A stretch of 64,000 nt of DNA from Marinicauda salina. GTDB lineage: Bacteria > Pseudomonadota > Alphaproteobacteria > Caulobacterales > Maricaulaceae. The notes beneath the pieces are model-generated. The model did no database searches. It was not told the origin of the DNA and saw only the letters and a program-made list of their open reading frames with translations. The stretch lies in contig NZ_QEXV01000001.1 in assembly GCF_003122085.1 (NCBI RefSeq), positions 930,001-994,000 of the forward strand. Direction: 5' to 3'. The position numbers and the translations under genes are program-made. This document shows positions 35,346 to 42,745 of this stretch, one piece after another (the stretch's first letter is position 1; each line of letters begins with the position of its first letter).

Positions 35346-36329
35346 ATGAATTTCCGTATCGTGCTGGCGCTGGCGGGCCTCGTCCTTTCTGCGCCGGCCG
35401 CCGCCGCCGAAGGCGTCGATCCGCTCACCGCCGAGGTGCGCAGCGAAGACGCGCGGCGCTTCGTCGCCGTGTTCGAGGCCGCCGACGGCGCCCCGACGGC
35501 GGAGGCGCTGCAGGCCGGCTATCTCGACGGCGCCGGCCGTGGCGTGGAGATATTCACGCCGAACCGCATCATTTCGGCGGAGAACCTCGCCGCGCGCATC
35601 GCCGCCGACCCCGAGGCGTATCGGCGCGCGATCGATGTCTGCCTGCCGATCGCGGAAGCCTCGAGCGCGGACCTGCGTTCGATCTATCTGGGGCTTCAGA
35701 GCGTCTTCCCCGACCGTCCGCTGCCGGAGATCCACGTCGTTTTCGGCGCGGGCAATTCGGGCGGGACAGCCGGTCCGGACGCCCAGGTGCTGGGCCTCGA
35801 GGTCATCTGCGAGGTCGCGGAGACGCCGGAGGATGCGCGCACGTATTTCCGCCATTTCTTCGCCCACGAGACCGTGCATGTCCTGCAGATGCAAACCGGT
35901 CTCGAGGGCGAGTTCGCCGACCCCCTGCTTGGCTATTCGATGGCGGAGGGGATGGCCGATTTCATCGCCATGCTGGTCACCGGGACCGTGCCCGACGCCG
36001 ACAAGGACAGCTGGGCCCGCGAGCGCGAGGCCGAGCTTTGGCGGCGGTTCGACGCCGACCGGACCACGATCCGCAGCGCCCTCGAGGCCGGCGCGGACCT
36101 GAACGAGCCGCCGCCCGAAGTCGCGGAAGCCTACGGCCGGTGGCTCGCGAATTTCCGCCGGGCGCCGGAGGGCTGGCCCCACGAGGCGGGCTACTGGGTC
36201 GGCCGGCGGATCGCGCAGGCCTATTTCGACCGGGCCGAGGACAAGCGCGCGGCGATCGACACGCTGCTGCGTCTGGAGGGTCCCGAGGCGATTCTCGCCG
36301 CCAGCGGCTACGCGGACCGGTTCGAGTAG
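35346..36329 (+). CDS. secreted putative zinc metallopeptidase (HExxH protein)
   Basis: A 327-residue protein with a signal peptide (NFRIVLALAGLVLSAPAAAA). A gluzincin-like motif AHETVHVLQ is near residue 178 and is followed about 25 residues later by EGMADFIA, which could give the third zinc ligand (Glu), as in the DUF2268/GldB-related group of predicted Zn proteases. GGAGG lies before the ATG at 35346. Catalytic activity is inferred from the motif only. It converges on the TrkH gene with 1 bp between the stops. Confidence 0.7.
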   Translation: MNFRIVLALAGLVLSAPAAAAEGVDPLTAEVRSEDARRFVAVFEAADGAPTAEALQAGYLDGAGRGVEIFTPNRIISAENLAARIAADPEAYRRAIDVCLPIAEASSADLRSIYLGLQSVFPDRPLPEIHVVFGAGNSGGTAGPDAQVLGLEVICEVAETPEDARTYFRHFFAHETVHVLQMQTGLEGEFADPLLGYSMAEGMADFIAMLVTGTVPDADKDSWAREREAELWRRFDADRTTIRSALEAGADLNEPPPEVAEAYGRWLANFRRAPEGWPHEAGYWVGRRIAQAYFDRAEDKRAAIDTLLRLEGPEAILAASGYADRFE

Positions 36330-36330
36330 C

Positions 36331-37785
36331 TCACCCCCGCCAGAAGCCCGGCGTGAGCAGGACCAGCAGCGTCATGATCTCCAGCCGGCCGATCAGCATG
36401 GCCGCGGTCATCACCCATTTCGCCGCGTCGGGCAGGGACTGGAACGTCCCCGCCGGGCCGATCGTCGCGCCCAGGCCGGGGCCGACATTGGCCAGCGTCG
36501 TGGCCGCGCCCGAAACCGCCGTGACCGGGTCGAGCCCGATCAGCGACAGCGCGGCGGCCGACGCCGCGAAGGTCGCGAAGAAGACGAAGAAGAAGCCGAG
36601 CACCGAGCGCAGCGTGGCGTCGGGCAGGATCTTGCCGCGATAGCGCACCGGGCGCACGGCGTGCGGGCGGACATACTGGACGATGTAGGCCCGCAGCGCG
36701 GCCGCCGCGATCTGGTAGCGGAAGATCTTCACCGAGCACGTCGTCGATCCGGCGCAGCCGCCGACGAACATCAGCGTGAAGAAGATCGCCGCCGCGCCGC
36801 CGCCCCACAGATTGTAGTCGGCGCTGGCGTAGCCGGTGCCGGTGAGGATCGACACGCCGTTCACCGCGGCCATCCTGAGCGCGGAGCCCGCATTGGGTTC
36901 GACCTCGTTGAAGACGAGCCAGCCCGTCAGGCTCGCCGCCGCGACGAGCGCCACGCCGAGGAAGGCGCGCGCCTGGCTGTCGGTGAACAGCATGTCGGGC
37001 CGCCCCGTCGCCGCGCGCAGATAGAGCAGGAAGGGCAGGGCGGAGAGGATCATGAAGACCAGCGCGACAAGGTCGGCGCCGCCGGCGGCGAACGCGCCGA
37101 TCGAGCCGTCATGGGTGGAGAAGCCGCCTGTCGCGACGGTCGTCATGGCGTGGGCGACCGCGTCGAAGGGCGTCATGTCGGCGGCGAGATAGGCCAGGAA
37201 GCAGGCGAAGCTGAGGACCAGGTAGGCGACGCCCACGGTCGCGGCGATCTGGCCGGCGCGCGGCAGCGCCTTCTCGGTCTTCTCCGAGCTCTCCAGCCGG
37301 AAGAGCTGCATGCCGCCGACGCCGAGCAGCGGCCAGATCGCCATCGCGGTCACGATGATGCCCACTCCGCCGATCCACTGAAGGATCGCCCGCCAGAGCA
37401 GGATCCCCGCCGGCTGGTCCTGCAGGCCCGTCATCACCGTCGCGCCCGTCGTGGTGATGCCCGAGGTCGCCTCGAAGATCGCGTCGGTCCAGCTGAGCCC
37501 GACCCCGGCGAGCTTGAGCGGCACGGCGGCGGCGAAGGCCAGCAGAACCCAGGACCCTCCGGCGATCAGGATGGCGCCGCGCGGGGTGAGATCGCGCACC
37601 GCGCCGCGACCCATCAGCGCCATCACGCCGCCCGCGAACAGGCCGAGCACGGCCGATCCGAAGAAGGCGTGCGCCGACTGGGCGTCGGTGTTGAGATCGA
37701 CGATGGCGGGCACGAGCTGCGCCGCCGACAGCGCCGCGAGCATCATGCCCAGGATGAACAGGACGGTTCGGAAGGAAGGGCTCAC
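36331..37785 (-). CDS. TrkH/KtrB family potassium transporter
   Basis: A 484-residue membrane protein with four P-loop repeats characteristic of K+ uptake subunits: TSGITTTGATV, TVATGGFSTHDGS, ILTGTGYASADY and TLANVGPGLG, each with the selectivity-filter Gly. The 'WRAILQWIGGVGIIV' segment is typical of TrkH. It needs a cytoplasmic TrkA/KtrA partner, which is not adjacent. The start is a GTG at 37785, only 12 bp from the end of a MITE at 37798, so the native promoter and leader have been displaced; the start could be different in the ancestor. Confidence 0.93.
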   Translation of the reverse strand: MSPSFRTVLFILGMMLAALSAAQLVPAIVDLNTDAQSAHAFFGSAVLGLFAGGVMALMGRGAVRDLTPRGAILIAGGSWVLLAFAAAVPLKLAGVGLSWTDAIFEATSGITTTGATVMTGLQDQPAGILLWRAILQWIGGVGIIVTAMAIWPLLGVGGMQLFRLESSEKTEKALPRAGQIAATVGVAYLVLSFACFLAYLAADMTPFDAVAHAMTTVATGGFSTHDGSIGAFAAGGADLVALVFMILSALPFLLYLRAATGRPDMLFTDSQARAFLGVALVAAASLTGWLVFNEVEPNAGSALRMAAVNGVSILTGTGYASADYNLWGGGAAAIFFTLMFVGGCAGSTTCSVKIFRYQIAAAALRAYIVQYVRPHAVRPVRYRGKILPDATLRSVLGFFFVFFATFAASAAALSLIGLDPVTAVSGAATTLANVGPGLGATIGPAGTFQSLPDAAKWVMTAAMLIGRLEIMTLLVLLTPGFWRG

Positions 37786-37797
37786 CGGCCGCGCCTA

Positions 37798-38072
37798 GGG
37801 TCCGGACACAATTCTTTTGCCGCAGTGAGCGGCGGGATTTTGGTTTGTGGCCAGGCGCGGTCCCGCAGGAAAGGCGGCCCTTTTCAAGGGACCGCAACGC
37901 CGCCACGGGCCGAAAGATCGCCGCTCGGTGCGAAACCAAGCAGCCTCAGCCGACTGAGCGGCGGCCTGTCGCGTCAAGCCGCTTGGCCGGGAATGGCCCC
38001 GGCCTGCGCGTCTTTCCTCCCATCCCTTGCTCATTCGGCTGTCACTCCGACAAAAGAATTGAGTCCGGACCC
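37798..38072. mobile_element. 275-bp miniature inverted-repeat element (MITE), TA-flanked
   Basis: The two ends are inverted repeats of 32 bp with three mismatches. The left end starts GGGTCCGGACACAATTCTTT and the right end, read inward on the minus strand, starts GGGTCCGGACTCAATTCTTT. TA dinucleotides flank it directly (37796-37797 and 38073-38074), the duplication expected for IS630/Tc1-mariner type transposases. It has no coding capacity for a transposase, so it would move only with help from a full element elsewhere. It separates apaG from trkH, which read in the same direction; the G of the apaG stop codon is the first base of the element. Confidence 0.85.
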
Positions 38073-38464
38073 TAGTGCAGCGTGAACCGGTCGTGCGGGG
38101 TGTCGAGCGAAAAGGCCGGGATGTCGGCGCAGAACTCCTCGCCGTCCTTCGACCGCATGACATAGGCGCCCGACATGAAGCCCGACGGCGTCGGCAGAGG
38201 CGCCCCGGAGGTGTAGCGATACCGGCCGCCCGGCTTGATGACGGGCTGCTCGCCCACGACGCCGTCGCCGCGCACGATCTCGGTGCGGTTCATCGCGTCG
38301 GTGATCCGCCATTCCCGCGACATCAGCTGGATCGGCTGGGCGCGCGTGTTCTCGATCTCGACGGTGTAGGACCAGACGAACCGGCTTTCGCCCGGCTCGG
38401 ACTCGTCGTCGAGATAGTCCGGCTCGACCTTGATCACGACGCCGCGCGTCTCGCTCCTGTACAT
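38072..38464 (-). CDS. apaG: ApaG domain protein (Co2+/Mg2+ efflux-linked)
   Basis: A 130-residue all-beta protein of the ApaG family: FVWSYTVEIEN, SREWRITDAMN, GDGVVGEQPVIKPGGRYRYTSG and GFMSGAYVM are conserved blocks. Function is uncertain in bacteria; loss affects cobalt and magnesium handling and nucleotide metabolism. The ATG at 38464 follows GGAG at good spacing; a longer form from 38500 lacks a ribosome binding site. The stop TAG is built from the TA target site and the first base of the MITE. Confidence 0.93.
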   Translation of the reverse strand: MYRSETRGVVIKVEPDYLDDESEPGESRFVWSYTVEIENTRAQPIQLMSREWRITDAMNRTEIVRGDGVVGEQPVIKPGGRYRYTSGAPLPTPSGFMSGAYVMRSKDGEEFCADIPAFSLDTPHDRFTLH

Positions 38465-38623
38465 GGCGCTCCGGCCTCCCTGCGAAGCCTGATCTGACAT
38501 CTAACGCGTGAATTGCTCAAGAGGCGCCGCGCGGTCGGCTGGACTTCCGGCGCCCCATGCTGGAATGGTCGATCCCTCCGGTCGGCCGATTCCGGCCGCC
38601 GTCAAACGAAAGGCCGCCGCCGC

Positions 38624-39649
38624 ATGACCGCGCCCGCGGGCATCCTGCCAGACGTCGATCTCGAGGCCCTCGCCGGGTCCGGCGCCATCACGGCCGCCGC
38701 CCCGCTCGAGGCCGGCCAGATCCAGCCCGCCAGCGTCGACCTCCGCCTGGCGCGCCGCGCCTGGCGGCTGCGCGCGAGCTTCCTGCCGGGCCCCGAGCGC
38801 GCCGTCGCCGAGCGGCTCGACGGCGACCTCGTCATGCACGAGCTCGACCTGGACGGCGGGGCGGTGCTCGAGACGGGCTGCGTCTATCTCGCCGAGCTGC
38901 AGGAATCGCTCGCCCTGCCCGCCGACGTCGCCGGGGCCATGAATCCCAAGAGCTCGACGGGCCGGCTCGACGTGTTCACGCGCGTGATCGCAGACCGCGC
39001 CGGCGCCTTCGACCAGGTCCCGGCGGGCTATCGGGGCCCGCTCTATGTCGAGATCTGTCCGCGCACCTTCTCGGTGCTCGCTCGGCCGGGCGACCGGCTG
39101 GTGCAGGCCCGGCTGCGCCGCGGCCCGCACGCGGCGACCCGGACGCTGACGCTGTCGGTCGATCTCGCCGGCCGCGGCGACGCGCCCATCGGCTATCGCG
39201 CCAAGCGCCATTCCCCGCTCGTCGATCTCGCGCAGCCCGGCGGCCACGCCGCGCCGGCCTTCTGGGAGCCGGTGCGCGCCCCGGGCGGGCGCATCGTGCT
39301 GGATCCCGGCGAGTTCTACATCCTGGCCTCGCGGGAGGCCGTCGAGATCCCGGTCGGCGAGGCCGCCGAGATGGCGCCCATCGCCCCGGAGATCGGCGAG
39401 TTCCGCGCCCACTACGCCGGCTTCTTCGATCCCGGCTTCGGCGTCGACGCCGCCGGCGGCGCCGGCTCGCGGGCTGTCCTGGAGGTGCGCGGCCGCGACG
39501 TGCCCTTCATCCTGGAACACGGCCAGCCGGTCGCCCGGCTCGTCTACGAGCAGATGGCCGGCGCGGTGGCGACGCCCTACGGCGCGTCAGGCTCGAACTA
39601 CCAGGCCCAGGGGCTGAAGCTGTCCAAGCACTTCGCCGGCGCGGCCTAA
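38624..39649 (+). CDS. dcd: 2'-deoxycytidine 5'-triphosphate deaminase, two-domain form
   Basis: A 341-residue protein with two copies of the DCD/dUTPase fold. The first copy has QPASVDLRL and MNPKSSTGRLDVFTRV (the catalytic-site 'SS-GR' strand); the second has HYAGFFDPGFG and VPFILEHGQPVARLVYEQM. This long duplicated form is usual in alphaproteobacteria and supplies dUTP for thymidylate synthesis. The ATG at 38624 starts the conserved part. It overlaps the convergent radical SAM gene by 4 bp. Confidence 0.9.
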   Translation: MTAPAGILPDVDLEALAGSGAITAAAPLEAGQIQPASVDLRLARRAWRLRASFLPGPERAVAERLDGDLVMHELDLDGGAVLETGCVYLAELQESLALPADVAGAMNPKSSTGRLDVFTRVIADRAGAFDQVPAGYRGPLYVEICPRTFSVLARPGDRLVQARLRRGPHAATRTLTLSVDLAGRGDAPIGYRAKRHSPLVDLAQPGGHAAPAFWEPVRAPGGRIVLDPGEFYILASREAVEIPVGEAAEMAPIAPEIGEFRAHYAGFFDPGFGVDAAGGAGSRAVLEVRGRDVPFILEHGQPVARLVYEQMAGAVATPYGASGSNYQAQGLKLSKHFAGAA

Positions 39650-40596
39650 CCCGAGCAGCTCGCCCCGCCGAGGACGCAGAACTGGGTGCAGAAGCGGTGA
39701 TTGAGCTTCACCGGCCTGAGCGCCTCGGCGAGCGTCGTCGCCATCTCGAAGCCGTCGTCATAGGGGATGAGCGTGCACGACAGCACGACCGGCCCGTCGG
39801 CGTTCTTGCGGCGGACCACCATCCGGCTGGTCGCGCACATCACCGCGCGCGGATCGACGCCGAGAATGTCCCAGCAGGCGGTCGTGATCTCGGGCGGCTC
39901 GCCGGCGGGATCCATTTCCGGGAACACGACCAGCTGCGCGGGATCGGCGGCGTCGACGGGAATGTCGCGTTCGGCGAACAGCGCGGCGAAGCCCGCCCGC
40001 GCATCGGCCTCGCTCTCGGCGAAGGCGGCCCGGCCCGCCGCCGACAGGCGGAAGCCCTCGCGCGCCAGCCACTCCATGCCGGTCATCGCGGACTCGAACG
40101 CGCCCTCGGCGCGCTCGGCGTCGTGGCGTTCGGCGGTGTAGTGATCGAGGCTCACCCGCATCGTCAGGCGGTCGCCGAACCGTTCGCGCAGGTCGACCAG
40201 GCCGCGCTGCACGCGCGGGCGCATCATCGGCTTCATCGCGTTGGTCAGGATCAGCGCGTCGTGGCCGCGTTCCAGCGCCATCTCGGCGAGCCGGATCATG
40301 GCCGGGTTCATGAAGGGCTCGCCGCCGGTGAAGCCGATCTCGATGGGCCCGCAGCCCAGCGCGTCGACCTCGTCGAGATAGCCCGCGACGTCGGCCTCGC
40401 TCAGGTAGACGAGGCTGTCATTGGTCGGCGAGCTCTCGATATAGCAGTTGGCGCACTCGATATTGCACAGCGTGCCGGTGTTGAACCACAGCGTCTCGAG
40501 CCGCTCGAAGCCGACCGCGGCGCGCGTCTCGCCCTTCGCGGTGACGTCGGGATGGGAGAAGGGGGCGAGCTGGACGGGCTGGTTCAAGGCGGCCAC
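39646..40596 (-). CDS. radical SAM protein of unknown substrate
   Basis: A 316-residue protein with the [4Fe-4S]/SAM motif CNIECANC (CxxxCxxC, near residue 44), GFTGGEPFMNP for SAM binding and VSLDHYTAERHD. The C-terminal region holds a further cysteine group (FCTQFCVLGGASC plus CTL and CATS upstream), suggesting an auxiliary cluster as in SPASM/Twitch enzymes. Substrate is not identified, and no small peptide precursor gene was seen next to it. The first start is a GTG at 40596; no ATG is near. Confidence 0.82.
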   Translation of the reverse strand: MAALNQPVQLAPFSHPDVTAKGETRAAVGFERLETLWFNTGTLCNIECANCYIESSPTNDSLVYLSEADVAGYLDEVDALGCGPIEIGFTGGEPFMNPAMIRLAEMALERGHDALILTNAMKPMMRPRVQRGLVDLRERFGDRLTMRVSLDHYTAERHDAERAEGAFESAMTGMEWLAREGFRLSAAGRAAFAESEADARAGFAALFAERDIPVDAADPAQLVVFPEMDPAGEPPEITTACWDILGVDPRAVMCATSRMVVRRKNADGPVVLSCTLIPYDDGFEMATTLAEALRPVKLNHRFCTQFCVLGGASCSG

Positions 40597-40689
40597 CGGG
40601 ATTGCTTCTCGGAGGGAAGCTATGGCGCGTCCCGCCCCGTCTCAACGCCGCGGCGCTGAACATTTCGTGTTCGCCGCGTGCGGGGGGCG

Positions 40690-40860
40690 TCAGAAATACA
40701 GCCCGATATTGATGTTGAAGCGGTGCTCCCACTCGCCGTCTCCGCCGCCGGCGAGCGCGTCGCCGAAATCCCGCCCGATCCAGGCATTGTTCCGGCCCGA
40801 TGCGATGTCGGCCTGGATGAAGACCGGGCCGCGCACGTCCAGCGCTGCGCTTTCGCGCGA
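40690..40860 (-). pseudogene. C-terminal remnant of a beta-barrel-like outer-membrane protein
   Basis: One minus-strand frame ending at the TGA at 40690 encodes RGPVFIQADIASG, NNAWIGRDFGDALAGGGDG and EHRFNINIGLYF. Alternating polar and hydrophobic residues and a terminal Phe are typical of outer-membrane barrel proteins. Upstream the frame meets a stop at about 40898 with no start codon, so only about 57 residues remain. The parent family was not recognised with certainty. Confidence 0.45.
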
Positions 40861-41339
40861 GGCGTCAGGAGAAGACGTTCATCAAGGCGAGTAGAAGCAA
40901 TGGGTCTATTGCCGCGAGCCGCTGGTCGAAAAAGACGAAACTCGTGTGTCGACCACGATAAGAAAGATACATGAGGCAAAACCCCTTACAGCTACCCTCC
41001 TACAAGCGAGGGCATTGCCATTGTCATGCGCCCAATGCTCATCCGGCGAGAAATGAGTTCAGATTAAATGCAGTCGCGTCGCGACGCCCTGCGCTGACAG
41101 GCGCCGGCGGCGCGTCCGCCGCGGCGAATTGTGGAAAACCCGGGTGATTTTCGGCCGGGGATTTAGTCGTCATTCACCCTGCGGGGCGATCGTGGGCGCA
41201 TGACGAGCGAGCGACAGCCCCGATCCTGCCCCCGCACCCACCACTTTCGAACTCGGCGCAGCCGACAGGGTTTCGGTTGGCTGCATATCTCAACGTATCC
41301 ACTATGCCCGCGTGATCTTCTAGGCGGGAGGAACTGCGC
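40861..41339. other. gene-poor stretch without recognisable features
   Basis: Nothing convincing was found here on either strand. GC content is somewhat lower than around it, and there is no strong hairpin, tRNA or promoter. A 47-codon frame at 41200-41343 overlaps the next start by ATGA but has a composition (very Arg-rich) that argues against a real protein. Confidence 0.4.
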
Positions 41340-41609
41340 ATGAGTAAGAGCATCATCTGTCCGGAAGGCCGATCCTGTTCGGGCGGCACTCAGGGCCGGC
41401 AGCACGATCTTACGCCCGAGCAAATCGCCCGGATCATGGCGGCGGACCCAGCTTTGGAGGAGGAGCTGTCAGCCGGAGCGCAACGGTGCGGATATTGTGG
41501 TGCGGTTTATCTGGCAACGAAGCGGCGGACGCTCGGGTGGTTAGATAACGGCGTTCATAATGAGGGCTGGATCCCCAAAGGCGAGCGCTCGCCCAAGGCG
41601 GATGTGTGA
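41340..41609 (+). CDS. small cysteine-motif protein of unknown function
   Basis: An 89-residue protein. A RCGYCGAVYL segment near residue 48 forms a CxxC knuckle, and two more cysteines (ICPEGRSC) lie near the N-terminus; together they could bind zinc. It ends with a basic tail. GGGAGGAA before the ATG is one of the better ribosome binding sites in the window, which supports a real gene. No family was recognised. It lies in a decayed, gene-poor stretch upstream of tRNA-Gly, where foreign genes often insert. Confidence 0.6.
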   Translation: MSKSIICPEGRSCSGGTQGRQHDLTPEQIARIMAADPALEEELSAGAQRCGYCGAVYLATKRRTLGWLDNGVHNEGWIPKGERSPKADV

Positions 41610-41793
41610 TTGTGGTTCCCAGGGTAGGGCTTGCCAACGCTCGATCCTGGACGCGAACACCCCGCGAACTCGCTTCGGGACTATTTCGGGACTCGCGAGC
41701 ACGGAATATACGGTTTGTTCGGGTTCGTGCGGAGATGCCGCGCTTGCCAGCCTCGCCCGTTTGCCCTTATTTCGTAGGTCTGCCGCGCTTCTC

Positions 41794-41867
41794 GCGGGTG
41801 TAGCTCAATGGTAGAGCAGCAGCTTCCCAAGCTGACGACGAGGGTTCGATTCCCTTCACCCGCTCCA
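41794..41867 (+). tRNA. tRNA-Gly (anticodon CCC)
   Basis: A 74-nt cloverleaf with encoded CCA. Acceptor stem GCGGGTG pairs with CACCCGC; D-arm GCTCAATGGTAGAGC; anticodon loop TTCCCAA gives anticodon CCC, reading GGG; T-arm GAGGGTTCGATTCCCTT. The first anticodon-stem pair (position 27-43) is G opposite A, a mismatch, while the other four pairs are intact. Confidence 0.95.
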
Positions 41868-41893
41868 GGCGCGCGCGGACGCGGCGCCCCATC

Positions 41894-42745
41894 GTGACGT
41901 CCCGATCGGATCGCTCCCCAAAGCACATCGTCGACATCCTCATCGAGGAGCGCGCGCCGCGGCTCGCCGCGAGCCCGCTCTGGCCGCTGCTGCAGCCGCT
42001 CCTGCGCGCCATGCTCAATTATCGCGAGGCGCGCCGGATGGCCGACGCGATCGCGCCGCTGGGCGGCTACGCCGCGCTCGATCATGTGAGCGACCTGCTG
42101 CGCCTGAGCGTGTCGACCGACGGGCTCGACCATGTGCCGCGGCAAGGCCGCTGCATCCTGATGATGAACCATCCCACGGGCATCGCCGACGGGATCGCGG
42201 TCTACGACGCCGTGCGCCCGGTCCGGCCGGACATCTGCTTCTTCGCCAACGCCGACGCCCACCGGGTCTGTCCGGGCTTTTCCGAGTCCCTGATCCCCGT
42301 CGACTGGCCGGCGGAGACGCGCACGCTCAAGTCGGCCAAGCGCACGCTCAAGCGCGCCCGCCAGGCCCTCGACGCCGAGCGGCTGATCGGCGTCTTCCCC
42401 GCCGGCGCCATCGCGCGGGTGAAGAACGGCCGGCTGGAGGATCCGCCCTGGGAGCATTCGGCCGCAGCCCTGGCGCGCAAGCACGCCGCGCCCGTCGTCC
42501 CGGTCCATGTCGCCGGGCCGTTCTCGCGGCTGTTCCACCTGTTCGACAAGGTCTCCGAGGAGCTGCGCGACATCACGCTCTTCCACGAACTCCTCAACAA
42601 GAAGCGCGGCGACTACCGGCTGATCTTCGGCGCGCCGATCCCGCCCGCCGCGCTCGCCGGCGACGCCGCCGACGTCACCGCGCGGGTGAAGGCCTATGTC
42701 GAGCGCTCGCTGACCGACGCCGACGCGCCGCCATTCCCCGGCTGA
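41894..42745 (+). CDS. lysophospholipid acyltransferase-family protein (PlsC-like, hemolysin subgroup)
   Basis: A 283-residue protein. The catalytic motif is NHPTGIADG (His and Asp separated by five residues, as in the putative-hemolysin LPLAT group), followed by the substrate-binding FPAGAIARVKNG and PVVPVHVAG. It would transfer an acyl chain to a lysophospholipid or similar acceptor at the inner membrane. The start is the GTG at 41894, 27 bp after tRNA-Gly. Its 3' end overlaps the convergent ligase gene by 52 bp. Together the two match the two halves of Aas. Confidence 0.85.
   Translation: MTSRSDRSPKHIVDILIEERAPRLAASPLWPLLQPLLRAMLNYREARRMADAIAPLGGYAALDHVSDLLRLSVSTDGLDHVPRQGRCILMMNHPTGIADGIAVYDAVRPVRPDICFFANADAHRVCPGFSESLIPVDWPAETRTLKSAKRTLKRARQALDAERLIGVFPAGAIARVKNGRLEDPPWEHSAAALARKHAAPVVPVHVAGPFSRLFHLFDKVSEELRDITLFHELLNKKRGDYRLIFGAPIPPAALAGDAADVTARVKAYVERSLTDADAPPFPG

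Noticed and set aside
37801-38085. Coding frames inside the MITE
   Set aside because: They span the inverted repeats, have no ribosome binding sites and resemble no protein.
41200-41343. 47-codon frame overlapping the start of the cysteine-motif gene by ATGA
   Set aside because: Composition is Arg/Pro-rich and non-protein-like and there is no ribosome binding site, so the overlap is probably chance.
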